Below, one piece after another: positions 1 to 11,009 of a stretch of DNA of 64,000 nucleotides. Numbering within the stretch: position 1 is the first letter of the stretch; every line of letters begins with the position of its first letter. The stretch spans positions 34,666,062 through 34,730,061 of the forward strand of contig NC_031495.1 in the NCBI RefSeq assembly GCF_000237925.1, in the 5' to 3' direction. The position numbers and the translations under genes were made by a program. The notes under the pieces were generated by a model that was given only the letters and a program-made list of their open reading frames with translations, searched no databases and was not told the origin of the DNA. Origin of the DNA: Schistosoma mansoni (Eukaryota; Platyhelminthes; Trematoda; Strigeidida; Schistosomatidae).

Positions 1-883
1 AACCACCTTTATTACTTAAGTCGTCGACGTTATTGTTTCCGGATGATGTTAAAATTTGGAGGACAATAAGAAATGAGACTGATCGTTGTTATCTGCAAGC
101 AGATTTAGACGAATTAGTTAGGTGAGCTCATGATTGGGGCCTGGAAGTTAATTCCAGGAAGAGCGTGTTCATGCACATCGGGCACGATATTAGTTACCAT
201 TATACCATTAATGGTACATCTCTGCCACGCGTTCATGAGCACAAAGACTTAGGAGTAATTATAAGTCACGACTTAAAAACTATTACGCACTGCAATGCGG
301 TTGCTTCCAAAAGCTTTCGCGCGCTATGGTCGCTTCGCAGAGCATTTAAATGCTTTGACGAGGAGATGTTTCGAATTTTATATCCCACCTATGTAAGGCC
401 ACATTTAGAATACTGTATCCAAGCAGCTAGCCCTTGTCTGATGAAGGATACTAAATCGCTTGAGCGTGTCCAGCGTGTAGGGACAAAATTAGTAAAGGGT
501 CTTTCTAAACTCCCTTACGATGAGCGTTTAAAACGTCTAAATCTTTTCCCCTTATCTTATCGTAGGACGCGAGGTGACCTTATACTGGCATTTCGTATCT
601 TTAATTATGATCTGGGTGTTAATATGTCTTATCTTTTTACTCCCTCCAGCACTAATAATCTCCGAGGTCATAGCAAGAAGGTTCTGAAACCGCGATCAAA
701 TAAACTAAAGGTGGGGTCCCGTTTTTCTCATCGAGTGGTCAATGACTGGAATGCTTTACCAGGACAAGTGGTATCAGCACCATCAGTGAACATTTTCAAA
801 AAGAAGCTGGACCTTCACTGGAAGGAAATCTGTCAGGATTAACACAGGTTCATCAACCTACTATCCTTATTACTGAAGACTGA
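1..883 (+). mobile_element. CR1/jockey-like LINE, 3' part of reverse transcriptase ORF, decayed
   Basis: The window opens inside a non-LTR retrotransposon. Reading in the frame of 30-842, the RT catalytic box appears at 36-47 as FPDD where the family has FADD. It is followed by the palm and thumb and by the C-terminal signature VVNDWNALPGQVVSAPSV, which is typical of CR1/jockey ORF2 proteins. A TGA at 123-125 sits where a Trp codon (TGG) is expected, and the frame then runs open to the TAA ending at 842. The 3' UTR is short and stops at 883, where LTR sequence begins. The LINE is at least partly dead: one in-frame stop and a changed catalytic box. The 5' limit lies outside the window. Confidence 0.85.
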
Positions 884-3747
884 AGTTTCACTTCTTGTTT
901 CGCTATCCGCCTGGTTTGGTTCGAACTTGCTCACGCGCTGCCCATTTCGCCTGTACTCTTTGGCACGTCTCGGTATTATCTCGATACCACGAGATCGCCA
1001 ATAAATATACTTGATCTGGATTAATAAAGCCTTCTGATTTACGAGCTATCAAAGGAACCAAGTCGTTTTTGGGCGCGTAATCGAATAGTAGTAGTGATCA
1101 TAGTCCGTCCTCGACTCGACATCCACTACAAACTGGTGAGCCGTATTTGGAACACGCACAACATCTGGTGAACCACAACTGGTAACCCAATTCATCGAGC
1201 ACAGTTCAAACTTGGCCATTTTTCCTACCCAGATCAATTCGGTGAGTCTGTTTATCTATCCACTTCTGTTGCATATATTCGTATTGATATTTTCAATATA
1301 TAATATCTTGGCAACTTACTATGGTGGATAACGATAAGAATAGTATAAATATAATAGACTCCGAGGTACAGGCTATTAATTTTCGACCGGTTCCTTTCAT
1401 CCCTCATGATCCAGAAGTCTGGTTCGCGGCACTGGAATCTCAATTTGAGATCCGCCGCATAACCAATCAAAGGCAGAAGTACGCCTACGCTTTGGAATCA
1501 TTGCCCGGGGATCATTTGGCCGCTGTTCGTGAGGTTGTCCTCAATCCGAACGTTCCGAGCGTTTACGACCGTCTTAAGGATGCCATCCTTCGACATTTCC
1601 TCCCATCAAGAGAGGAACGATTGAGGACTCTCTTAGCACGTCACCCTATGGGTGATGCTAAGCCGAGCCACCACCTCACGCGCCTGCAATCCCTTGCAGG
1701 AAACTCGACAGCCGACTCCGAAATAGTCAAAGAGTTATGGCTCGAAGCATTACCAGGGAGTATCCAACCAACTCTTACGGCCCTGCTCGAGGACATCCCA
1801 CTCAACAAGGTGGCCGTCATAGCAGACAAAATTCTAGCACGAGCTAGCGCCAAAGACAACTATATTGTTGCCTCTACTTCTCGTTCAAACATGGATTTCG
1901 ATGCTAGACGACCTTCGGCTCATGGGGATAGGGATAAGTGTATCCATACTCGTCTCAGTTTCCTAGACCGCTCAAATGTGCCAGCCCCCTACGTCCCCCG
2001 ACCCAGGTCACAATCTCGAAAAGCCGTAACGACTCGCCCCAAGCGGGCATCTTCCAAGCCACGCCAGAAGGCGGCTTGGGAAGCGAGTCCGAGTTGGTGC
2101 TGGTTCCACCGTGCCTTCGGGGACGGTGCCCGTCATTGTCGAGCTCCCTGCTCATACAAGGCGGGAACTTCCCGAGCCGGTGAGTAAATACGGCCGTACT
2201 CACCGGCCCTTCACCTCAGTTTGACCGTTTATTTTACGTGCACGATTATCGCACTAACGCTAGGTACCTAGTGGATACAGGTGCCCAAGTTTCTGTCGTA
2301 CCTATCAGTAACAGTAAGTCTCAAGCTACGATGCTTCGACTACGTGCTGCGGATGACTCAGTCATTCCTAACTATGGTACACGACAACTTACGGTCAATC
2401 TGAGCAAACAGCCTTACGAAGGCCCTTTTCACGTGATTTCCCGTCACGAAAAGACCTTCAAGGTTGATCGACATGGCCGCGCCAAAGTAGTCAGCATTGA
2501 TCGTCTCATGCCAGCACACGTCGATGACAGTGCCCTACCTGATAAGCCGAGACCCAATGCTAGACCCATCAAAGCTCCTAGCGGGATCGCTACATCTACT
2601 TCGGATCCCACGCTAGATGCACCTGAGACCTCATTCTCACGTCCCAGTCAACAGCACGTGTCATCTGCCCCGTCTACGGACGAGACTTTCGTCTCACGTC
2701 CAGACCAGCAGACCACACCGCCCTTGACTGCGGATGAGATTGCAGGCTCACGAGGTTCGAACGAGACTACCGTCTCACGTTCCGGTCGCCGAGTACGCTT
2801 ACCCGTACGCTTTCTCGACTAACCTCATAACCAACTGCGGATACAGTATAGGACCCTAACCCTATACTACACGAATGTTACACTTTTCTCTTTTTCTTTC
2901 ATTTTTTTTGTTTACTCCGAGCCTACGCCTTCGACCATCGCTGTTCCGGTATCGTCGACTTCAGTAAACTTTGGCGAAAGCTGGCCTGATCACCCACGCT
3001 CTAGTCAACGCACTCAGTCGACCTTTCTGGCTCCAAATACGTATGGTATACATTTGGTCCCGAACATGGTTATCCTGGTCGCATCTGGTTCCTTGGCTCA
3101 ATCTGGTTTCGTCCTACGTCTGCAGCGTTTCTGGTCCGGACCTCTACGAACGCAACCTTCAGATTCTGGATACAAACCACTCTGGTGTAGCATGCTAATC
3201 CAAGCAATTAATACAGTGCGTTCCTTCTGGTAACGTTCTACGTCAAAGACTTTTGGTGGCAACTCGAGGATCAACGATCACTTCCTGTTCTGCCAACGCC
3301 TTCGTCCTACAATTGCACGTTTCGCGATCAGTCCCACGAACGAAACCGCTACGTATCGAAAGTGTAAACCCCTTCTAGCGGGGGGCTCCTGTAGTGACCG
3401 GCCAGTCTCGATAAGAATACGATTGGAATAACAGAAACAATTATTATCATTGTAACCAATTGTACCAGAGATTGTTTTACTATATTTGTTTAACTGTATC
3501 AGTTTCACTTCTTGTTTCGCTATCCGCCTGGTTTGGTTCGAACTTGCTCACGCGCTGCCCATTTCGCCTGTACTCTTTGGCACGTCTCGGTATTATTTCG
3601 ATACCACGAGATCGCCAATAAATATACTTGATCTGGATTAATAAAGCCTTATGATTTACGAGCTATCAAAGGAACCAAGTCGTTTTTGGGCGCGTAATCG
3701 AAAAGTAGTAGTGATCATAGTCCGTCCTCGACTCGATATCCACTACA
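884..3747 (+). mobile_element. Boudicca-like Ty3/gypsy LTR fossil (CsRn1 lineage), broken
   Basis: An LTR-type fossil. The right LTR is 3390-3747 (358 bp, starts TGTAGTG, ends CACTACA). The left LTR seen is 884-1130 and matches the last 247 bp of the right one, with about four differences, so the insertion is fairly recent. A probable primer-binding site beginning TGG follows the left LTR, and a G-rich polypurine tract precedes the right one. Parts seen between them: a gag-like region (about 1321-2187), a protease piece with the LVDTGA motif near 2270, and a pol-tail-like region with a basic, Ser/Thr/Pro-rich end (to 2822). No reverse transcriptase, RNase H or integrase domain is seen, so it is broken and could only have moved with help from a relative. 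The family call rests on the gag sequence and LTR style. Confidence 0.8.
3390..3747 (+). repeat. Right LTR of the Boudicca-like fossil
   Basis: Terminal repeat of 358 bp with inverted ends TGTAGTG and CACTACA. Its last 247 bp recur at 884-1130 without length change, which defines the element. Confidence 0.8.
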
Positions 3748-4268
3748 AATGAATTTCGAGTCAAAATCCAGTACTTATTGTCTCAAATCCCATTAGTTGG
3801 TCCACAAATAATGGTTCACCGAAAGTCTTATTGAGATTAATAAGTGAGTATCTGTTTGGATATGATTTTCTTGTTTACATGAAGCAATAACTGACGAAAC
3901 TGAGTCTGCTATAAAACTAACTACAGTCAAGTTTATTTGTTGCCTAAGTTTAATCACTTGAGACTGGACTGAATAAACAACATACTGAATCACTATATTC
4001 ACTAAAGACCCCGAATATAATTGAGCAAACCCAAAGCCGCTGAGAGCTTCAAAACAAAGCTTATCCAAAGTGTAATAACTTGGAAACAAACATTAAAACG
4101 TAAAATGACACAGTGGTATGAAAAAAAAAGAAAATTGATGATAAAGCTACAAAAAGTATACATATTAAACGACAAAGTGATAACAAATGGAATTCCATAT
4201 TTTCTGCCTGAACCTTCCTTTTGGGACATCACAGCAAATAAAGTTCACATATATAATGAATAGTCTCC
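3748..4268. other. Unassigned sequence between LTR fossil and gap
   Basis: AT-rich sequence with overlapping short open frames on both strands (3793-4232 minus, 4021-4263 plus). None shows a recognisable domain or clear splice signals. No gene is called. Confidence 0.4.
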
Positions 4269-4468
4269 NNNNNNNNNNNNNNNNNNNNNNNNNNNNNNNN
4301 NNNNNNNNNNNNNNNNNNNNNNNNNNNNNNNNNNNNNNNNNNNNNNNNNNNNNNNNNNNNNNNNNNNNNNNNNNNNNNNNNNNNNNNNNNNNNNNNNNNN
4401 NNNNNNNNNNNNNNNNNNNNNNNNNNNNNNNNNNNNNNNNNNNNNNNNNNNNNNNNNNNNNNNNNNNN
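4269..4468. other. Assembly gap (200 N)
   Basis: Exactly 200 unknown bases, the size of a conventional scaffold gap. The true distance across it is unknown. Confidence 0.99.
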
Positions 4469-4775
4469 GATGCCGTTTATTAATTGAACCCTCTGATGAT
4501 TACTTCGCCAACACCAAAACTTGATATACAGTAGCTATTTCGTATGGAAATACCAATCACTAACAGGAAAATGACAATAAGCAGCCTTTTTAAGCTACTT
4601 GATGGAGCTTTTCAACGCATTGAGGGAGGGGAACAGTAGCAGAGAAAACATAATCAGAAACATATTCTCTGCAACCGTGACTGCATTAGGAACTATTTTA
4701 TTCACTTTTGATTTATTAGAATGGTTTAGGATTAAAAAGAGTACTTACCCAGGAATTGTTGACTTTTTATAATCG

Positions 4776-5581
4776 CCCATAAGGTCATAGGAATTATATT
4801 TACACATAATTGATAATACAGTGAATACAATAGTAACACTGATATAGACGGATAAATGAAAAGATGTTTTCTACAAAAATTTTAATACAAATACGTTGTT
4901 TCAGTTTGGGCACCCGGGCAGCATTACAGCCCTCACACAAATCAAATGAGATTTGTGTGGCGCATATATATTTGTTGACCCTTTGTACCAATATTTATGT
5001 GTTTAAATAAAATAAAATAAAAATTATTCCTTAAAGCTCCGCACTTACGTAGACTGAGTTATCGGTTGAATGTGAAGCACTACAAACCATGCCGAGTAAC
5101 TACCAAAGAAAACGAATATTTGATCCTTACGGTAATACTTTTCCAACCACGGGAAATATGATAAGCACTTTTGGTTGAAGTTTACAACTTACAGTTTATT
5201 CAGTATCTCGTTTTAAACGTCACGTAAAACAGTGATTTGCACAAAGTTCGCCTATCAAGGACTCTTAGGTTATTCACATTAAGTTGTTTTCGGGATACTA
5301 TCAATTTTAAAACAAGGACGGTTAGGTTCAGTAGAGCAATGGGTATGGGAAATGAAGTTACCAAGCAACAATCGCGCTAATGTTTACAGAACAAAACAGA
5401 GTAAGGTAATTACTGTTCTTCACAATTATTTTCCGATCTCTCTGCAGCAGCAGACTACTCAAATATGAAAAAACCTAAAAACCATGTAGCCCAACAGATA
5501 ACCAACTTACACACAGCAATTGAATTACGAAATGGCTATACAAGGTCGTTCAAACGGAACGGCGGGCTGCTTTGGGTGTGC
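4776..5581. repeat. Left copy of an ~806-bp near-identical direct repeat
   Basis: This segment recurs at 7674-8479 at a constant offset of 2898 bp with no length change. I saw only two substitutions, one near 4863 and one near 5575. It contains a 5'-truncated short RTE derivative (about 4902-5018) that ends in an AAATA-rich tail. The rest is not recognised. The copies diverge sharply after GTGTGC at the right edge. Confidence 0.9.
4902..5018 (+). mobile_element. 5'-truncated short RTE derivative
   Basis: Holds the last ~115 bp of the short element seen whole elsewhere, from the TTTGGGCACCCGGGCAG block through the GTGTGGCGCATAT and TTTGTACCAATATTTATG blocks to an AAATA-rich tail. It is present again in the right duplicate copy at about 7800-7916. 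Confidence 0.8.
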
Positions 5582-5866
5582 AAATACGCTAATATATAGG
5601 AGAGGTTTCGGATGTGCCGAGAAAGATGATTAAAACATCATCCAGTAATGTCAATTTAGCGTCTTAGAATATGCACGTCTTCGTTTACACGTGAATTTCT
5701 CACCGATTAGGGTTGAGATTGAGTTGTTGAAGGTTGGAGCGTCTGGGGCATTCATTTCGCACTCCACTGTTTTAATAGAACTGGACGGAAATTCAGGTAG
5801 AGATTAGGGAAGCTTCAAAAAACATTTCCGATAATTTGATAATTTTAGGATTCAATTTCTTTCAGC

Positions 5867-6374
5867 CTATTTAAATGTACGTTCCAAATATGGAGCTTGA
5901 ATGTCAAACTTTTCCTTTCTAATGATTGTGGAATATATATTCCTTCGCTTCAATACTTCAAGTGGTCCATTGTGTGGATGCTGCAAAAGACGCCTTATTG
6001 AACCAACCAGGAAAAGCGTGATGGCTAGGAGTGTTTGAATTATAACATAAACTAGGAATCCCAGAAGCAACACAATTAAATCAAGAAGTACTACATGAAC
6101 AAGAAAGAATGTATTGTATTTGAAATTCGAAATCAAGCAGTCATCAAGTACAAAGGAATCATTGGTTCATATAAACATCATATCCGCCACAGCTTAAATG
6201 AGGATCCGAATTTCTGCTATCAATCTTACCTTTTCTCTTTAGGTTCATCACGTGTCCGCTCGATTGTGTAATAGATGTAGACTCTACGATGTAAAACACA
6301 CTCATTAGTATCGGAATTAACAGCCGAACTTGGAACAAACTCAACTTATTCCTGGAATTGTATACAATCATCAT
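5867..6374 (-). CDS. Candidate two-exon small membrane protein, unknown function
   Basis: I do not recognise this gene. The last exon (6090-5867, minus) follows a strong acceptor (pyrimidine tract then TAG). It encodes a long hydrophobic stretch (LIVLLLGFLVYVIIQTLLAI), a basic turn and a charged tail ending LERTFK and stop. The upstream piece ends at 6230 with donor GTAAGA. The splice joins G and TA into a Val codon and keeps the frame. The upstream piece carries a second hydrophobic run (LLIPILMSVFYIV). It could start at an ATG at 6374, or be an inner exon starting at 6351 after TTCCAG. Either way two membrane spans are predicted. The 144-nt intron (6229-6091) is short. It could be the 3' end of a longer gene that includes the coding-like block at 6731-7410. 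Confidence 0.42.
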
Positions 6375-6730
6375 GTCGGTTGTGTAGTGCAACCACTGAT
6401 ATCTAGAATTTACATCATAGACTTTCCAACACTACCCTCCCCCACGAAATAATGTTGGGTCTTTACGTCGTAATGTTTTACCAATTTAATGTCATCAATT
6501 TGTATTATCTTCCTATATCTTACTTTGATTATCATATGTGAGTATTTGGGGATACATACTGATATGTAACTTGAGGCATTGAATCGTGTGACTTCGACTT
6601 GCATGAAAATTATGATGCATATTCTTTTTGTTATTCATATTATAATACACAGATAAATATGCATTGATATGTGTAATTGACACATGTGATTCACCTTGGC
6701 TTGATTCACCTGCGAAACAATCAAGTGGAT

Positions 6731-7410
6731 TCATGCATCTGCCTCATACTCATAAGAATACTCTTGGACTTGATTTGGATTTTCTACCTGTGCAAACTGG
6801 TTCTCTGATTGCTTAGGGAAAACTTCCATTCCTTCTGATTCACCACACCACTGACTAGGGGCTCTACTCGACACATATTGGTTTGGAGATTATCCAACAT
6901 CTGATACAATAACATCAGAAATGTGACTAGAATTCGATTCATTCGGGACATATTTGTCACACTCATTGGGGATATCACTAGAGATGAATCCATTGTAAAG
7001 ATAAAGGACATTTGATATGACATCAGAATTTGGTTTTTCTGAAATATTTCCCTCAAATTTATTAAGAGTTTCATTAAAGAATAATGAATCATTAGAAGAA
7101 TCGGCATCTACCCAAACTGAATACAGTTTTCGATCTTGATTTAATTCATTTAACATGTTATTCTCAGAGTTGTAAGAAATTTCATCAGAAATATGTGAAT
7201 CATTATAACAAACCACATCTGGTACAATAAATCTGATAACGAGTTGGTTGATTGGAAACTGTTGTCTCACAATGATTTTGGGTTTCACTTAACTTTGGAC
7301 TGCCATGCGCCGATGGCATGAAGACAAGTCTTAGTCCAATAATGGTTTCAGAGTTTTCCGGGTCAATAATCCCAAGCAGTGCAGAACTGCCTAAAATGAT
7401 ACACAGTAAT
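6731..7410 (-). pseudogene. Coding-like block, Asn/Ser/Asp-rich, with an in-frame stop
   Basis: On the minus strand an open frame runs 7288-6893, rich in Asn, Ser, Asp and Glu, with the related phrases SHISDEIS and SHISDVIVS. It meets a TAA at 6892-6890, then continues in the same frame for 52 more sense codons (acidic, with EVFPKQSENQ and QEYSYEYEADA) to a TGA at 6733-6731. A second frame just upstream (7400-7203) follows an ATTTTAG acceptor-like site. No known domain is seen. It may be a broken gene, a gene with short introns I could not place, or the ectodomain part of the candidate membrane gene downstream. Confidence 0.3.
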
Positions 7411-7673
7411 ATTATACTCTTCAATCAAAATCCATGGTCAACAGTTTAGAACAGAGAATTACTTAAGTAGGAGTTTATTTGCACGCCAGAGAAATTGCGG
7501 AGGAAGTAGAAATTGATTAACGAGTGAAAAGTGATCACAGTTGATACAGATCAACAGCACATCTTTGGTTTAAATGTAATCACATTTACAAAGTCATGCA
7601 ACGACAGAAATGATTTAGCATTTTATAGTAGATACAAAAAGTGTTATATTTACTTGTCACCATAGAACTCCTT

Positions 7674-8479
7674 CCCATAAGGTCATAGGAATTATATTTA
7701 CACATAATTGATAATACAGTGAATACAATAGTAACACTGATATAGACGGATAAATGAAAAGATTTTTTCTACAAAAATTTTAATACAAATACGTTGTTTC
7801 AGTTTGGGCACCCGGGCAGCATTACAGCCCTCACACAAATCAAATGAGATTTGTGTGGCGCATATATATTTGTTGACCCTTTGTACCAATATTTATGTGT
7901 TTAAATAAAATAAAATAAAAATTATTCCTTAAAGCTCCGCACTTACGTAGACTGAGTTATCGGTTGAATGTGAAGCACTACAAACCATGCCGAGTAACTA
8001 CCAAAGAAAACGAATATTTGATCCTTACGGTAATACTTTTCCAACCACGGGAAATATGATAAGCACTTTTGGTTGAAGTTTACAACTTACAGTTTATTCA
8101 GTATCTCGTTTTAAACGTCACGTAAAACAGTGATTTGCACAAAGTTCGCCTATCAAGGACTCTTAGGTTATTCACATTAAGTTGTTTTCGGGATACTATC
8201 AATTTTAAAACAAGGACGGTTAGGTTCAGTAGAGCAATGGGTATGGGAAATGAAGTTACCAAGCAACAATCGCGCTAATGTTTACAGAACAAAACAGAGT
8301 AAGGTAATTACTGTTCTTCACAATTATTTTCCGATCTCTCTGCAGCAGCAGACTACTCAAATATGAAAAAACCTAAAAACCATGTAGCCCAACAGATAAC
8401 CAACTTACACACAGCAATTGAATTACGAAATGGCTATACAAGGTCGTTCAAACGGAACGGCGGGCTGCTTTGCGTGTGC
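7674..8479. repeat. Right copy of the ~806-bp near-identical direct repeat
   Basis: Pairs with 4776-5581 at an offset of 2898 bp. Past its right edge a frame beginning ATG at 8430 stays open to 8726 and encodes a hydrophobic stretch (CFACALLFAVPWCLTLEV). In the left copy the same start leads into different sequence and a stop about 34 codons on. Whether this ORF is a gene start is unknown. Confidence 0.9.
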
Positions 8480-8734
8480 CTTACTTTTTGCCGTCCCGTG
8501 GTGCTTAACTCTGGAGGTTAGTCGCAAACAAAATATCCGCATACGTCGTCCATATGCTCTTTATCATATTCTTCAGTGGGCTAAGAATTTAGCACACCCA
8601 GGACTACAAGTTTCCACAATTTTTAGACATCGTACAAAGCGTCTTCACAGTGTAGTTAAAATACCTCAGTCTTCAGTTGTAAGGATATTAAGTCTGTCGA
8701 CCTATAATAATCCTCCCAGTTTGTAATAATGTGG

Positions 8735-9795
8735 GGATCCAATCTCACCTTGAGTATATCACAAGAAGGTGCTGATATTACGTGTCCTGGTCGAGAATTC
8801 TAGTAATTCATTACTCGGATCGCGGAACAGAACTACAGACAAAAATGATTTGACCTCGGTTTTTGAACTTTCTTGAAATTTCCTCTCCAATAATCAGTCT
8901 TAGATAGAGGGAAAAGATTATACATATTATTACAAAGGTCATTGCTCAGTATGCGGTAAGCCAATATTAGATCTCCCGGTAATATGCGGTTAGATAATGG
9001 CATTAAGTTGAAGTGTCTCGGTCTGTTTTCTTCAGGTAGGCTAGAAAGACCTTTTGTTATTATGATCCCTCGTAGTTGGACATGTTCTAGCGTATGCGCC
9101 TCACTCTTGAGACAAAGACTCGATGCCTGAATCCCATATTCCAAACAAGGCCTCACGAAAGTCTTGTATAATATTCCAAGCACTTTGCCCAAGTACTGGA
9201 GAGACCTACGAATATCCCATAGTACCTTTAAGCTTTTGGAAGCAGTAGCCTTGCTGTCGCTTACAGTTTCGAGATCGCTGTTTATCATGACTGCTATATC
9301 TTTATAGTCCATTACTTTAGGTAACAACTCCACATATTGCATAGTGATATGAATTGTCGTAGTTATTCAATCACATGACATTATTGTTAAAATGAGCACC
9401 TTCCCATCCATGCAAACAGTGAATTGAGATTATCCTGTAATATTCTATCTGACATACTGTGTATGGGTCTTCAAATCTTTGTCATCGATGAAGAGTAGGA
9501 CGGATGACTTTGCTACAGTTGGTAATTCATTTACATAAAGTAAAGAAAGAAAAGGACCAAGGGATGTACCTGGGGGGAACTCCACTTTTTACATGTTTCC
9601 ACTGAGAGAATTCCGTCATTGAGAAAGTCACTTATCCGGTTCATGATTTTATGATGGATCCCAAAATATCCCAGTTTTAATTTAAGAGCTGAATGAGAGA
9701 CCTTATCAAAGGCTTTATATAGATCCATGAAAATCACATCCACAGAAATATTTCCACACTTTTCTGCAAAGTCAGACTTACATTTAGCGGTTGTA
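8735..9795 (-). mobile_element. Decayed CR1-like LINE, RT and C-terminal region
   Basis: On the minus strand, 9743-9531 encodes RT domain 3 (VIFMDLYKAFDKVSHSALKL), and 9342-8833 encodes the thumb and C-terminal region (KTFVRPCLEYGIQASS, LILAYRIL). Between them a frame-shifted FIDD box is visible near 9500. Beyond the stop near 8833 the family's C-terminal tail can still be read (GHVISAPS) to about 8735. There are several stops and frameshifts, so the copy is old. It is the same family as 1-883, 5'-truncated near 9795. Confidence 0.8.
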
Positions 9796-11009
9796 AGATG
9801 CTATTTTATAATTACAGTAACAAATGGACTCAGCTCGCTTTCATCATTATCTACCCTTGTTACAAATTTAATTTGTTGCATATTTAAAATTGTTTGACTA
9901 ATACAACCCCTGGTTTAGTACGAAGTTATTATTTGTTGAGTGGATCTAATTTAAGAGGCAAAGCATTTTCAACAAATATTGGGTTGTTTCACGTCTGTAA
10001 ATCCTTCATTCAGTGTATTAGCAAAAAATTTCGATTAGCGGCACATGGTAGTGGGTAGCTGCAAAAGTAATTTGAAAAATTGAACTTGCTGGTTCACAAG
10101 TCTCACCTAAAAACTTTTGTATCATAATTATCAGGCGTGGTGTGTGCGCTCCTATTATGCAGAAGGTTTTAATAGGTAGAAAAAAGGGGCAGTCCGTTAT
10201 GTACAAAACTCCTGTATTTTTAGTTCTTATCATTTAGACAGGATTCATCTAATCTAATTCCAAGGTTTACCAAACATATTCCTCACGAATTTAATACCTC
10301 AGATTTCTGTGAGTTCTCTCCAAATTAGTTATTGATATAATTACCATCATTTGTCCTGATCAAACGAGTCAGAATAGTAACACACCGTTCGAATGACGTA
10401 GTGTACTCTATAGTAAAAGTGACTCATGAAATAGGAGAAAATCCGATACAACTTAACTAAATGTTTCATACACATCTCACTTATACACTTTGACCGGAGG
10501 CATAATGAACACAAATATTTAACTAATGTAAATGTAGTTTAGCTGATAAGAGTGCTCGACCCACCATTTATCAGTAATATTAAGGATTACCGGTGAAGCA
10601 ATGTTTTATGAAGACATTGCATAGAAACTACTTGTTTGAAAAATGACTACTAAATTTGTTTAAATGCTTTCTTGCATCCAAAAGTATAATCGTAAAGAGT
10701 GCTCACATTTCTGCAGATTAATTCAACTAAGCGAGCATTGTCGACTAAAATAAAAGAGACTTGAACCACCCCTTCTAGACAGAAGTTAACGTAATATCTG
10801 GTTAGCTGAATCTATAAATATATTCCGATTCAAGCTAATGATAAATGGATCTCATGTAAACAAACTTTAGTCTCTTGCAATGTTTCTTATGATTCAAGTT
10901 CACTGATAAACGGATTTTTTCAGGTTCTCCAACTCAGTGTTTTAATCACTGGACCCCTACCATCTCTTAGTAGGTGCATCCTACCCAATCCTTAAAGGGA
11001 TCACCTGCT
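9796..11009. other. Intergenic region upstream of SUB1
   Basis: No coding or repeat signal recognised except short scattered frames. The last ~100 bp before the SUB1 ATG probably hold its 5' UTR. A TTTTTTCAG acceptor-like site near 10915-10923 may mark a 5' UTR intron or a trans-splice site. Confidence 0.4.

Noticed and set aside
2971-3508. Two ~75-aa ORFs near the right LTR
   Set aside because: They fall in the non-coding end and right LTR of the Boudicca-like fossil and show no domain.
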